NCBI GenBank assembly: GCA_026225235.1
Contig: JAMFSK010000039.1
Location: 83,534 to 147,533 of the forward strand
Reading direction: 5' to 3'
From: Burkholderiales bacterium
GTDB lineage: Bacteria; Pseudomonadota; Gammaproteobacteria; Burkholderiales; Burkholderiaceae
Length of the DNA stretch: 64,000 bases
Below are positions 1-8,320 of this stretch, piece after piece. A program made the translations under genes and the position numbers. The number at the start of each line of letters is the position of its first letter. The stretch's first letter is position 1. The notes below the pieces were generated by a model. That model was not told the DNA's origin. It was given only the letters and a program-made list of their open reading frames with translations, and did not search any database.

Positions 1-1
1 C

Positions 2-208
2 GCGCGTATCACGATGCCCAGTGCCATGGTGCGTCTCTCGGCCGGTCGCGAGCAGATGAACGAAGCCTTGCAGGCGCTGTGTTTTGCGGCGGGGGCGAAT
101 TCGATTTTCTACGGAGAAAAGCTGCTGACGACGGGCAATCCACAGGCCGCAGCCGACAAGGCCCTGCTTGAGCGGCTGGGTATGCGCACGGAAGTCGGGC
201 ACGCGTAA
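2..208 (+). CDS. bioB: Biotin synthase, C-terminal fragment (5' end outside window)
   Basis: The open frame runs in from the left edge and ends at a TAA, giving the last 68 residues of a biotin synthase, the radical-SAM enzyme that inserts sulfur into dethiobiotin. The recognisable BioB C-terminal block is present: [12 protein letters not shown], then [14 protein letters not shown] and KLLTTGNP, including the conserved Arg after VRLS that contacts the iron-sulfur cluster region in this family. The gene is cut only by the window edge. An ATG at 14 is internal, not a start. It converges on the sulfate-binding gene at 261. Confidence 0.95.
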   Translation, partial: ARITMPSAMVRLSAGREQMNEALQALCFAAGANSIFYGEKLLTTGNPQAAADKALLERLGMRTEVGHA

Positions 209-211
209 CGT

Positions 212-233
212 AGAGGCAAGGCAGAGGCAAGGC
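212..233. repeat. 11-bp tandem direct repeat
   Basis: AGAGGCAAGGC occurs twice without a spacer directly after the bioB stop codon. It abuts the hairpin at 231-251. No function is apparent; it may be slippage-derived. Confidence 0.6.
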
Positions 234-251
234 GGCCCGTTGCAGGCCGCC
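231..251. terminator. Hairpin between converging genes (bioB / sbp)
   Basis: GGCGGCC (231-237) pairs perfectly with GGCCGCC (245-251) around a 7-nt loop. On the plus strand it is followed by GTCTTTCG, a weak T-tract. It lies in the 52-nt gap between two genes transcribed toward each other, the usual place for a shared terminator. The T-tract is poor, so it could also be only a 3'-end stabilising hairpin. Confidence 0.5.
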
Positions 252-260
252 GTCTTTCGC

Positions 261-1277
261 TTACTTCTTCGCGTCAAGAATGATCTGATCGTACAAGCCA
301 CCGTCGGCGAAGTGCGTTTGCTGCGCCTTCGCCCAGCCGCCAAAGACCTGTTCGACGGTGAAGGTCTTCAGCGGTTTGAACTGGTCGGCATGTTTGGCGA
401 GCACCGCCGGATCGCGCGGACGCAGATTGTGTTCGGCGATGATCTCCTGTCCTTCGGGCGCGAACAGGAAATCGAGATACGCCTTCGCCTCCTTGCGTGT
501 GCCGCGTTTGTCGACCACCTTGTCGACGATGGCGACGGGCGGCTCGGCCAGCAGGCTCGACGACGGATAGACCGCCTCGAACTGGCCCTTGCCAAGATCC
601 TTGCCAATCAGGATCGCCTCGTTCTCGAAGGTCACGAGGACGTCGCCGATATCGCGTTGCATGAAAGTCGTCGTTGCGCCGCGGCCACCGGTGTCAAGCA
701 CCGGCACGTTACGAAACAGCTTCGTTTCGAAATCACGCGCCGAGGCGTCGTTGCCGCCGTGCGCCAGCACATAGCCCCATGCCGCCAGATAACTGTAGCG
801 GCCGTTGCCCGAAGTCTTCGGGTTCGGGATCACCACCTGGACACCGGGCTTGACGAGATCGTCCCAATCCTGGATGTGCTTGGGATTGCCCTTGCGCACC
901 AGGAAAATCATGGTCGTCGTATAGGGGCTGCTGTTGTTCGGAAACTTCGCGCGCCAGTCGGCCGGCACGAAATTGCCCCGCTCATGGAGCAAGTCGATAT
1001 CGTTGGACTGGTTCATCGTCACGACGTCGGCCTGCAGGCCCTGGGTGACTGCCATCGCCTGCGCGCTCGAGGCGCCATGCGACTGCTTGACCTCGACGGT
1101 TTCGCCGGTGGTCTTTTTATAGCTTGCGATAAAGGCGCTGTCGATGTCCTTGTACAACTCGCGCGTCACGTCGTAGGAGACGTTGAGCAACGAGGTGTCC
1201 GCATGCGCGGCGCCCGCCGTCACGGCCAGCCCCGCCAGCACCAGTGCACGCCACCGACTCAGCCGATTCGCCATCAT
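261..1277 (-). CDS. sbp: Periplasmic sulfate/thiosulfate-binding protein
   Basis: This is the solute receptor of a sulfate ABC importer (CysP/Sbp family), 338 residues. A signal peptide covers residues 1-26 and ends AGAAHA, followed by the mature start DTSLLNVSYDVTREL, which is characteristic of the family. SHGASSAQA, VVTMNQSNDID and PKTSGNGRYSYLAAWGY match the conserved ligand-binding segments. The start at 1277 (Met-Met) is chosen because CGGAG lies about 7 nt upstream and the signal peptide begins there; the frame stays open further upstream without protein-like sequence. No cysTWA genes follow in the window, so it is a stand-alone receptor here. Confidence 0.93.
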   Translation of the reverse strand: MMANRLSRWRALVLAGLAVTAGAAHADTSLLNVSYDVTRELYKDIDSAFIASYKKTTGETVEVKQSHGASSAQAMAVTQGLQADVVTMNQSNDIDLLHERGNFVPADWRAKFPNNSSPYTTTMIFLVRKGNPKHIQDWDDLVKPGVQVVIPNPKTSGNGRYSYLAAWGYVLAHGGNDASARDFETKLFRNVPVLDTGGRGATTTFMQRDIGDVLVTFENEAILIGKDLGKGQFEAVYPSSSLLAEPPVAIVDKVVDKRGTRKEAKAYLDFLFAPEGQEIIAEHNLRPRDPAVLAKHADQFKPLKTFTVEQVFGGWAKAQQTHFADGGLYDQIILDAKK

Positions 1278-1423
1278 GCTTTGACTCCGATTCTTTTCAG
1301 GAACGCCGATTGTAGCGGAGCACGAACGCGTCGCCCGCCCCGGCTCCCGCAGACTGGGCCTACAATCGAGTTCACGAGGTCGGCCCGCATGGACGACCCC
1401 GCGCATCGAACCGGAGGAACCGC

Positions 1424-2338
1424 ATGGTGTTGCCGAAACAGGTCAAGCTCGTTGAAGTCGGTCCGCGCGACGGCCTGCAAAACGAAAAGCAATTTGTCTC
1501 GACCGCGATCAAGGTCGAACTGATCAACCAGCTTTCGGCCGCAGGGTTTCCGAACGTCGAGGCCGCCTCCTTCGTCTCGCCGAAATGGGTGCCGCAGATG
1601 GCCGACAGCTCCGAGGTCATGGAGGCGATCCGCCGCTGCCCCGGCACGATCTACTCCGCCCTGACGCCCAATATGAAGGGCCTGGAGGCCGCGCTTGCGG
1701 CTCGGGTCGATGAGGTCGTGATCTTCGGCGCCGCGAGCGAAGCGTTTTCACAAAAGAACATCAACTGCAGCATCGCCGAGAGCATCGAGCGGTTCCGCCC
1801 CGTCGCGCGCGCGGCGAAAGACAGTGGCCTGCGCGTGCGCGGCGCCATTAGCTGTGCCTTCGGTTGCCCTTATCAGGGCGATGTACCGGTCGCTTCGGTG
1901 GTGAGCGTCGCGCAGATGCTCGATGAACTCGGCTGCGACGAGATCGATGTGGCCGACACCATCGGCGTCGGTACCGCCGCGCAGGTCGGAACCGTGTTCG
2001 ACGCGGTTGCGCAGGTCATCGAGCGGTCGCGGCTGTCAGGCCATTTTCACGATACGTATGGCCAGGCGCTTGCCAATATCCTTGCCGCGCTTCAAGCGGG
2101 CATCACGATTTTTCATGCATCCGTTGCCGGTCTCGGAGGCTGTCCGTACGCGAAGGGCGCCACCGGCAATGTTGCGACCGAAGACGTGCTGTATCTGCTC
2201 GACGGACTCGGAATTGAGACCGGCGTCGATCTCTCGGCCGTGGTGGCGGCGGGCGACTTTATCTCGAATGCGATTGGCCGGCCCAACGGTTCGCGCGCAG
2301 GCAAGGCACTACTCGCGAAGGCGGCTGCGACGGTATGA
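1424..2338 (+). CDS. mvaB: Hydroxymethylglutaryl-CoA lyase family enzyme
   Basis: This 304-residue protein of the HMGL/DRE-TIM metallolyase family is predicted to cleave 3-hydroxy-3-methylglutaryl-CoA to acetyl-CoA and acetoacetate, the last step of leucine breakdown. Seen: EVGPRDGLQNE at residues 11-21 with the catalytic Arg15/Asp16, HFHDTYGQ with metal ligands His207/His209, and the HMG-CoA-lyase signature GLGGCPYA with the active-site Cys240. GGAGGAACCGC precedes the ATG. No other leucine-catabolic genes adjoin. The following deacylase and MaoC genes lie on the same strand after a 130-nt gap and may be a separate unit. Confidence 0.93.
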   Translation: MVLPKQVKLVEVGPRDGLQNEKQFVSTAIKVELINQLSAAGFPNVEAASFVSPKWVPQMADSSEVMEAIRRCPGTIYSALTPNMKGLEAALAARVDEVVIFGAASEAFSQKNINCSIAESIERFRPVARAAKDSGLRVRGAISCAFGCPYQGDVPVASVVSVAQMLDELGCDEIDVADTIGVGTAAQVGTVFDAVAQVIERSRLSGHFHDTYGQALANILAALQAGITIFHASVAGLGGCPYAKGATGNVATEDVLYLLDGLGIETGVDLSAVVAAGDFISNAIGRPNGSRAGKALLAKAAATV

Positions 2339-2428
2339 AGGCTCGATTGGCACGACCCCGCGGGCGCCTGCTGCCAGCCCTTGACATGAGGGATTTTCTC
2401 ACCGTCGGCACGCCGACCACGAAGCCGC

Positions 2429-2445
2429 CCGGCGCTCAGCGCCGG
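2429..2445. other. Perfect 7-bp hairpin without T-tract
   Basis: CCGGCGC-TCA-GCGCCGG sits 24 nt before the YbaK start codon in the 130-nt gap after the lyase gene. It has no U-run, so it is not a standard intrinsic terminator. It could mark an mRNA 3' end or influence translation of the next gene. Confidence 0.35.
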
Positions 2446-2468
2446 CCCGTCACACCACGTCCCAAACC

Positions 2469-2972
2469 ATGAACGAAACCGACCAGGACGCCCTCCCCGA
2501 AGCCGCAAAACGTGTCGCGCAATTGCTCGAAACCCATGGCTATGCCAAGCCGATCGTGATGCTGCCGGCAAGCGGCAAGACCTCGGCCGAAGCGGCCGCG
2601 GGACTGGGCTGCGAGATCGCCCAGATCGCGAAGTCGATCATCTTCCGCCGCCTCAGTGACGACGCGCCAGTGCTGGTGATCGCGAGTGGGGCCAACCGCG
2701 TCGACGAGGCCAAGGTCGCCGCGCGTGTCGGTGCGCTGGGCAAAGCCGATGCGCGCTTTGTCCGTGAACAGACCGGTTACGCGATCGGCGGGGTCTGTCC
2801 GATCGGCCATGCGACGAAACCCGTCACGTTGATCGACGCCGACCTGCTCGCACTCGACAGCCTATGGGCCGCGGCGGGCCACCCGCATGCGGTGTTCAAT
2901 CTGTCGCCCCAGGAGCTCGTCGCGATGACTGGCGCGCCGGTCGTCGATATCGCTGCACGGCCGGGAGTCTGA
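2469..2972 (+). CDS. YbaK/EbsC-type aminoacyl-tRNA deacylase
   Basis: The 167-residue single-domain protein belongs to the YbaK/ProX fold, whose members hydrolyse mischarged tRNAs such as Cys- or Ala-tRNAPro in trans. Conserved parts seen are the Lys in the KSIIFRRL strand, LVIASGANRVDEAKVA, the GYAIGGVCPIGH loop that lines the active site, and the FNLSPQELVAMTGA end. The substrate tRNA cannot be assigned from sequence. The gene is followed 5 nt later by the MaoC gene, so the two are probably co-transcribed. Confidence 0.88.
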   Translation: MNETDQDALPEAAKRVAQLLETHGYAKPIVMLPASGKTSAEAAAGLGCEIAQIAKSIIFRRLSDDAPVLVIASGANRVDEAKVAARVGALGKADARFVREQTGYAIGGVCPIGHATKPVTLIDADLLALDSLWAAAGHPHAVFNLSPQELVAMTGAPVVDIAARPGV

Positions 2973-2977
2973 CCACG

Positions 2978-3427
2978 ATGAACGCTTCCCATGAAAGCCA
3001 TCCCCCGCGCTTCGTCCGGCGTGGCGAAGTGCTCACGTCGAGTTACCAGCTCACGCCTGAGAACGTGCGACGCTTTGCGAACGCCGCTGAAGATCACAAC
3101 CCGCTTCATCACAACTCGATTTATGCGATGGATACCCGCTTCGGTGGGTTGATTGCGTCAGGCACGCAAGTGGTGTCGCTATTCATGGCGCTGACGGCCA
3201 CGCACTACTCGGAGAAGTTGCAGCCGCTCGGGCTCGAATTCGATGTCAAGCTGCGCAAGGCGGCCATGGCACAAGACCGCCTCGACTTCCGTTGGGTCGT
3301 CATGGACGCCTATTTCAAGGAAAGTCTGAACGGCGATATTGTCAGCATCGAAGGCTCCGTCAAGAACCAGGACGGCGACACGATCGTGATCGGGACAGGC
3401 AAGATTCTTGTGATGGAAAGGCTTTAG
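2978..3427 (+). CDS. MaoC-like hotdog-fold (R)-hydratase
   Basis: This 149-residue protein has a hotdog fold of the MaoC/(R)-specific enoyl-CoA hydratase group. The hydratase motif is visible at DHNPLHHN (catalytic Asp and His), followed by FGGLIASGTQVVSLF. It probably hydrates a 2-enoyl-CoA, with the chain length unknown. ATG 2978 is chosen because it lies 5 nt after the upstream stop and begins the conserved N-terminus. Placement beside YbaK is not informative about the substrate. Confidence 0.85.
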   Translation: MNASHESHPPRFVRRGEVLTSSYQLTPENVRRFANAAEDHNPLHHNSIYAMDTRFGGLIASGTQVVSLFMALTATHYSEKLQPLGLEFDVKLRKAAMAQDRLDFRWVVMDAYFKESLNGDIVSIEGSVKNQDGDTIVIGTGKILVMERL

Positions 3428-3455
3428 CGGCGCCGCACACCTCGCTGGGTCTGCA

Positions 3456-4100
3456 CTAGCAGGCTCGCGTATCGAAGAAACGGGCCATCTCGTCAAGCAG
3501 CGCTTCGGGTGCCTGGTGCGGCACGCAATGGTCCCCGGGCAGCGATCGGCCCGACGTGTCGCGCGCCACCCGGCGCCAGCCATCGAGCGGTTGCGCCGAT
3601 GCCGCGAGCGGGCCCTGCGCGCCCCACAGCACCCGAACCGGACAAGCGATCCGGATCCCACGCTCATGATCGATACGCGCATGTTCGAGGTCGCGTGTCA
3701 AAACGCCGTCGACGGCATCGCTGCCGTCGTCGTGCAATGTGGGCGCGATATCGAGCACCATCATGCGCTCGATGCGCGGCCCGTGATCCAGCGCCAGCCG
3801 CTGCGCCACCCGCGCACCCCGGCCATGTCCGCACACCATGAACTGCTCGAAGCCGAGCGCCGACATGACGGTCAGATGATCGGCCGCAATGGCGCGATGG
3901 GTCCGTTCGCCGTCATCCGTGAGGTGGGTCGCGATCACGGTATGGCGTCCCGCCAGCCGGTCAGCAACGGGTTCCCATAGGGCATGAGTGTGATCGCCGC
4001 CATGCAGCAACAGAAGCGGGGGGCCCTCGCCGCCGCGCAGCCCACGAATGGGTGCGTCATGGGCCGCGACCTCAAAGTCGACAAAACCGGCGAAACTCAT
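3456..4100 (-). CDS. Reduced haloacetate-dehalogenase-like alpha/beta hydrolase lacking the nucleophile
   Basis: The 214-residue protein clearly derives from the fluoro/haloacetate dehalogenase branch of alpha/beta hydrolases: LLLLHGG oxyanion loop, GFEQFMVCGHGRGAR nucleophile elbow, MVLDIAPT, IACPVRVLWGAQGP, and a late His in LPGDHCVP. Two things are abnormal. The elbow reads GHGRG where dehalogenases have GHDRG, so the Asp nucleophile is Gly93 (one base, GAC to GGC). The helical cap of roughly 70-80 residues that normally follows VLDIAPT is missing in frame, and the chain passes straight to the next core strand. The start at ATG 4100 fits the fold; the frame upstream is not protein-like. 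Classical dehalogenase activity is unlikely. It may be decaying or have a non-enzymatic role. Confidence 0.75.
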   Translation of the reverse strand: MSFAGFVDFEVAAHDAPIRGLRGGEGPPLLLLHGGDHTHALWEPVADRLAGRHTVIATHLTDDGERTHRAIAADHLTVMSALGFEQFMVCGHGRGARVAQRLALDHGPRIERMMVLDIAPTLHDDGSDAVDGVLTRDLEHARIDHERGIRIACPVRVLWGAQGPLAASAQPLDGWRRVARDTSGRSLPGDHCVPHQAPEALLDEMARFFDTRAC

Positions 4101-4429
4101 ACATGTGCACCTGTTGGATAGAGCAGCGGCGCTGAAGGGACGATTGGGCCGGCATAGCCGAGCCCAACCCGCAATGGACATCCAGCTCCCCCTTGGCGAC
4201 ACGCAGGCTGATTCCGGATTCCGACTGTTTGAGGATTGTAGGATTTGTAAAAGACGCCGCCCACGCGATTCGCACGTTTTTCGTAGAACCTGAGTACTCG
4301 TTCCAAAACTGCGGGTGGGCAACGTCACCCCCGACCCCCTACAATAGAACGATCGTTCGCAGATCACCGCGATCCAACCGCCGGATAAAACGGGACGCTC
4401 CACACACAGACGTCCCCTGGAGACTCGAG
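4101..4429. promoter_or_regulatory. Divergent intergenic region with a 12-bp perfect palindrome (4347-4358)
   Basis: This 329-bp gap separates the leftward hydrolase from the rightward nitronate monooxygenase. GAACGATCGTTC at 4347-4358 is a perfect palindrome, and TACAAT at 4340-4345 resembles a -10 element immediately before it. Such paired GAACG/CGTTC half-sites are common operators of TetR-family repressors. No TetR gene is in the window. The remainder shows nothing else recognisable. Confidence 0.45.
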
Positions 4430-5392
4430 ATGGCCCTGCCCGCCGTACTGCAAAACCTCGCCCTGCCCGTCGTCGCCTCGCCGATGTTCATCGTCAGCTA
4501 CCCCGAGCTTGTGCTGGCTCAGTGCAAGGCGGGGGTGGTCGGGTCTTTCCCCGCACTCAATGCACGGCCGGCCGAAGCGCTCGATGACTGGCTCACGCAG
4601 ATCGAGGAAGAACTTGCCCGCTTCAAGGCGGCCAACCCGGCTGCGAAGGTTGGGCCCGTTGCGGTGAACCAGATCGTTCATAGCTCCAATGAGCGTCTCG
4701 AACACGACATCCGTGTCTGCGTCGATCACCGGGTCCCGATCTTCATCACGAGCCTGCGTGCCCCGCCGCGGGAAATGGTCGACGCCGTGCACGCCTATGG
4801 TGGCATCGTGCTCCACGATGTGATCAATCTGCGGCATGCGCAGAAAGCGCTCGAAGCCGGCGCCGATGGACTGATCCTGGTGGCCGCAGGCGCGGGCGGC
4901 CATGCGGGGATGTTGTCGCCCTTTGCCCTGGTCGGGGAAGTGCGTCGCATGTTCGACGGCCCGATCGTGTTGTCAGGGTCGATCGCCACGGGCGGTGCGA
5001 TTCTCGCGGCACAGGCCATGGGTGCCGACCTTGCCTATGTCGGCACGCGCTTTATCGCGACGAAAGAAGCTAACGCGGCCGAACACTACAAGACCGCCAT
5101 CGTCGAAGCGTCCGCAGCCGACATCGTCTACACGAATCTCTTCACCGGCGTGCATGGCAACTACATCAAGCAGAGCATCCTGAACGCCGGGCTCGACCCC
5201 GACAACCTGCCCGAGTCCGACAAGACCCATATGAACTTTGGGGACGGCGGCGCCAAGGCGAAGGCCTGGCGCGATATCTGGGGCGCCGGTCAGGGCGTGG
5301 GGCTGATGGACGACGTACCGAGCGTCGGTGAGCTGGTCAGCCGTCTGAGCGCCGAATATGAGGCCGCGCGCAAGCGAATCGGCGCGGCCTGA
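4430..5392 (+). CDS. Nitronate monooxygenase (2-nitropropane dioxygenase family)
   Basis: This is a 320-residue FMN-dependent enzyme that oxidises alkyl nitronates. The family features are seen in order: VASPMFIVSYPEL at the N-terminus, VAVNQIV, HGAYGGIVLHDV-type strands, the phosphate-binding run GADGLILVAAGAGGHAG with the conserved GGHAG loop, VLSGSIATGGAI and GADLAYVGTRF. GGAG at about 4419 is well spaced from ATG 4430. The frame is open further upstream through non-protein-like sequence, so that part is excluded. It probably protects against nitronates such as propionate-3-nitronate. Confidence 0.92.
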   Translation: MALPAVLQNLALPVVASPMFIVSYPELVLAQCKAGVVGSFPALNARPAEALDDWLTQIEEELARFKAANPAAKVGPVAVNQIVHSSNERLEHDIRVCVDHRVPIFITSLRAPPREMVDAVHAYGGIVLHDVINLRHAQKALEAGADGLILVAAGAGGHAGMLSPFALVGEVRRMFDGPIVLSGSIATGGAILAAQAMGADLAYVGTRFIATKEANAAEHYKTAIVEASAADIVYTNLFTGVHGNYIKQSILNAGLDPDNLPESDKTHMNFGDGGAKAKAWRDIWGAGQGVGLMDDVPSVGELVSRLSAEYEAARKRIGAA

Positions 5393-5402
5393 CTGGCGAG
5401 GT

Positions 5403-5966
5403 TCAGAAGCTGAAGAACGTTGCCGAGAAGGTGAGCTTCGCGAGCACGATCAGCAGCACCTGGATCACCAGGAACAGCACGAGCGGCGAGAGATCCATGC
5501 CGCCGATCAGGGGAATCGCACGGCGAATCGGATTAAGGAAGGGCGCGGTCAATTGCAGCGCGACCTGCATCGCAGGCGAGCGCGGGTTGACCCACGACAG
5601 CACGGCGAGCAGCAGGGTCGTCCACAGCAGCAAGGTAAGCCCCCACTTCACGACCGTCAGCAAGGCAATGAGTAGCCCTTGCGGAAAAATGCCGAGCGGC
5701 GAGCCGCCCGATGAACTGACCAGCAGCACGAGATAGAGCAAGGCGATCAGATAGGTCGCGACGATGCTGGTCCAGTCGACATTGCGGACATTTGGAATCA
5801 GCTTGCGCAGCGGCAAGACCAGCCAGTTGCTGAGCTGATAGACCCCATGTGAAACCGGATTGAACGGTGGCAAACGCACTGCCAGCATCCAGGCGCGCAG
5901 CAGAAGCACCGCGCCGAACAAGGAAAACACCGTATCGAGCAGAAAACTGGCTACATCGCCGAACAT
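5403..5966 (-). CDS. YggT-family integral membrane protein
   Basis: The 187-residue protein contains two YGGT domains in tandem, each with a pair of hydrophobic helices: LFGAVLLLRAWMLAVRLPPFNPVSHGVYQLSNWLVLPLRKLIPN in the first half (read as separate segments) and LLLAVLSWVNPRSPAMQVALQLTAPFLNPIRRAIP in the second. The LRAW...P.NP...Y.L...L.P.RK.IP pattern is diagnostic. The family is implicated in osmotic tolerance and membrane organisation, but its molecular role is unsettled. It converges on the monooxygenase gene (10-nt gap). Confidence 0.9.
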   Translation of the reverse strand: MFGDVASFLLDTVFSLFGAVLLLRAWMLAVRLPPFNPVSHGVYQLSNWLVLPLRKLIPNVRNVDWTSIVATYLIALLYLVLLVSSSGGSPLGIFPQGLLIALLTVVKWGLTLLLWTTLLLAVLSWVNPRSPAMQVALQLTAPFLNPIRRAIPLIGGMDLSPLVLFLVIQVLLIVLAKLTFSATFFSF

Positions 5967-6086
5967 TGAAGCTCCTCTATGGACTCACGCGTGAGCGAAT
6001 TGTCGCATGAGGTGCGTGTTGCGCGGCAGTGCGCCGCGCCGGACGCGAACGTCGTGGCGCGGCGGCATCGCGGAGCCCGGCGCGCC

Positions 6087-7127
6087 TTAGAACATCGAGC
6101 GGATACCCACGCCGTAGGTCTGGCCAAGCGACAGATCGGTTACGCGATCATAGAGATAGGCCGCGTAAAGATCGGTGCGCTTTGAGAGGTGATAGTCGTA
6201 GCCGACGGCGAAGGTGCTGCGGCTTTGCGCGGCCGCGCCTGACGAGCGCGAGTAGGCGTAGTCGGCCAGGATCGCACCGTCTCCGAGCGGAATCGAGAAG
6301 CCGCCCGAACCCGTGTTGACCTTGAGGTTGCCCGTCGTGATGGAGTTGTTCACGTACATGTACTGGCCGTAGAGTTTGACGACACTGAAGTCATACGACA
6401 CGCCGGCCTGCACCGCGTTCTGCCCCGTATAGCCGGGGATCTCCGTGACGAGATCGTCCGCGACGTTGTTGTACTTCGCGTCCTGGTAGACGACGGTAGC
6501 GGCGAACGGACCATGGAAGTAGCTCGCGCCGGCGCCCCACTTGTGTGAGCCGAAGTCCGTCGAGTTGCCGAACGAATACATCGCGTCCGCCGAGAAGCCG
6601 CCAAACGAAGGCGACGTGTACTGCACGGCGTTGTTCCAGCCCGAGTCCCCGATGACGCCCTGCCCATTCACACCGATAAAGGTGTGCAACACGATCGGCG
6701 AGAACGTGAACGAATCGACGAAGGGGTTGAAGATGATCGTCGAGAGGAACATTTCCGTCGTCAGGCGGCCGACTGTAACGGCACCCCAGCTTGCCGATTG
6801 CACGCCCACATACGAATTGCGCGAGAAGAAGGTGTCGCCCGTGAAGCGTCCCGAGGCTCCGTTGTTCGCGAGAAAGAAGCCTTCAAGTGCGAAGATCGCC
6901 TGCAGGCCACCGCCCAGATCCTCGGTGCCCTTTATGCCCCAGTACGACGTCGACATGTCGCCGCTCTGTTCGGCCCAGGCGTTTTTGGTGCCCGGTGCCT
7001 TGAAGTTATCGACAGACATATCGATCAAACCGTACAACTGCACGCTGCCATCGGCAAAGGCAGCCGAGCTCACGAGCGTCGAAGCAATCGCCGCGCAGAT
7101 GATGGCTCGTTTGAAGGTGCGTTTCAT
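6087..7127 (-). CDS. Outer-membrane trimeric porin (Gram-negative porin, Burkholderia type)
   Basis: The 346-residue protein has a signal peptide (1-25, ending SSAAFA) and a mature start DGSVQLYGLIDMSVD, standard for Burkholderiaceae porins. Many amphipathic beta-strands follow, such as SYWGIKGTEDLGGGLQAIF, FSRNSYVGVQSASWGAVTVGR and FAVGYDYHLSKRTDLYAAY. It ends in Phe (GVGIRSMF), the signal for outer-membrane assembly. GAGGAAG sits 5 nt before ATG 7127. No substrate genes adjoin, so it is best treated as a general porin. Confidence 0.95.
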   Translation of the reverse strand: MKRTFKRAIICAAIASTLVSSAAFADGSVQLYGLIDMSVDNFKAPGTKNAWAEQSGDMSTSYWGIKGTEDLGGGLQAIFALEGFFLANNGASGRFTGDTFFSRNSYVGVQSASWGAVTVGRLTTEMFLSTIIFNPFVDSFTFSPIVLHTFIGVNGQGVIGDSGWNNAVQYTSPSFGGFSADAMYSFGNSTDFGSHKWGAGASYFHGPFAATVVYQDAKYNNVADDLVTEIPGYTGQNAVQAGVSYDFSVVKLYGQYMYVNNSITTGNLKVNTGSGGFSIPLGDGAILADYAYSRSSGAAAQSRSTFAVGYDYHLSKRTDLYAAYLYDRVTDLSLGQTYGVGIRSMF

Positions 7128-7426
7128 TATTCTTCCTCGTCGATGTCGATCGTTGGATAAAAGGTGTGGCCCTCGGGATGAGCGCTCCCGGGGCAACAAG
7201 GCGAAAGCGCATGCGGGTCGCCGCGGGACCCGTGCGACGGTGCAAGGCGAGGGGGCCTTCACCGCGCGTTCCGCAGATCGTCAGCGGCCATTTTTTGGAA
7301 AGAAATGAGCGGCCGTTATCACCGGTATATCGAATTATGGAAGTGCCCCGTCGCACTCCGGACGAGCACCGCTCATCGGCTGCAAACCCTTATGGGGCAA
7401 GCCGGTGAACGCAAAACGAGAAGACG
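7128..7426. other. Intergenic region upstream of the porin
   Basis: This stretch must hold the porin promoter (leftward). It is locally AT-richer (around 7290-7345) than its surroundings. No RNA gene or clear operator was recognised. Confidence 0.4.
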
Positions 7427-7455
7427 AAAAAAAGCCGCGGCACAGAGGCTGCGGC
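7427..7455 (-). terminator. Intrinsic terminator for the leftward small secreted protein gene
   Basis: Read on the minus strand, GCCGC (7455-7451) pairs with GCGGC (7438-7434) around a 12-nt loop and is followed by seven T residues (complement of 7433-7427). It lies about 55 nt after the stop of the gene ending at 7511. Confidence 0.65.
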
Positions 7456-7510
7456 GTTGTTTTGGTGTGCTTGACGGAGCGTTTTTTATCGGCGCTCGCG
7501 AGGGAGCGAA

Positions 7511-7804
7511 CTAGTTGGGCTGGTATCCGCTGCGAAATTCCGGCGTCTGCCGGTTTGACTCACCCGGATTCACGGGCGCACGCGTCGAGCGTTCGGCGTT
7601 GTAGCGGTTGATGTCGGAACGGATCGAGTTGGTTCGTACGGGGGGTTCGCCTTGCGTGCGCGCATTGCCACGCAACTCCTCGCTGACCGGAGTGAACCCG
7701 CCAGAGCCCGTGCGCACGGCGTTGGCAAACGCGGCCGTGCCGATACACGCCAGAACACAGGCGATGATCAACGACGACACTTTCGATCCCAACCGCGAAG
7801 ACAT
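7511..7804 (-). CDS. Small secreted hypothetical protein
   Basis: The 97-residue protein (from ATG 7804) has a clear signal peptide: Lys-containing n-region, a hydrophobic run VSSLIIACVLACIG and AAFA before a predicted cleavage. The mature part is short, polar and rich in Arg, Asn and Pro, with no cysteines or recognised domain. An in-frame GTG at 7819 could add five residues; neither start has a strong ribosome site. A terminator follows. Likely periplasmic, function unknown. Confidence 0.55.
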   Translation of the reverse strand: MSSRLGSKVSSLIIACVLACIGTAAFANAVRTGSGGFTPVSEELRGNARTQGEPPVRTNSIRSDINRYNAERSTRAPVNPGESNRQTPEFRSGYQPN

Positions 7805-7819
7805 GATGTGATGCGTCAC

Positions 7820-8320
7820 TCAAAAAAGCGTGAAAGCCGATGGCGGAACCATCGCTTAACATCCGGCGCCGGTGCTTTGGCTGACGCTCTGAAACCCCGC
7901 GTCGAAGGTCTTTGCCGATGTCGCCAATTTAGGTATCTGCCGGAGCGCTGTCGAGCGTAAAAATGTTAGATGGAAGGCTAGGATGTAACTTGGTGTTACG
8001 ACTGAAAAACGCTGCCCAAATAGGGACTTAACTGGATGAAAGGGCTCGGTAAGCTAAGTCGGAAAATGGCATGGGGCGGGATTTTTCGGGCGGCATTGCG
8101 ACTCTCGTGCGTTCAGATATACCGGGTCGTCGCACCGGGTTCGATGTGCGCGAATTTTTGCCCGATCAATACGATCACCCGCGCGAAAGCCTCATTTCGA
8201 AACCGGTTTCACCCGCTCAAACATTCAGTTATTGCATGAATCGGATCGCCGAATGAATTTGCCTGTTCAATGTGCCTCCCGGACAATGGCGACTTTCGCC
8301 TTCCATTTTCCGGATTTCCC
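7820..8320. other. 500-bp non-coding, comparatively AT-rich gap
   Basis: The segment between the small secreted gene and the symporter has visibly lower GC than its neighbours (around 7920-8230) and no credible gene. It presumably holds the promoters of the two divergent flanking genes. An sRNA is possible but nothing in the sequence proves one. Confidence 0.4.

Noticed and set aside
168..1523. Plus-strand 451-codon frame opposite the sulfate-binding protein
   Set aside because: Shadow of the minus-strand sbp gene, which has a signal peptide and family motifs.
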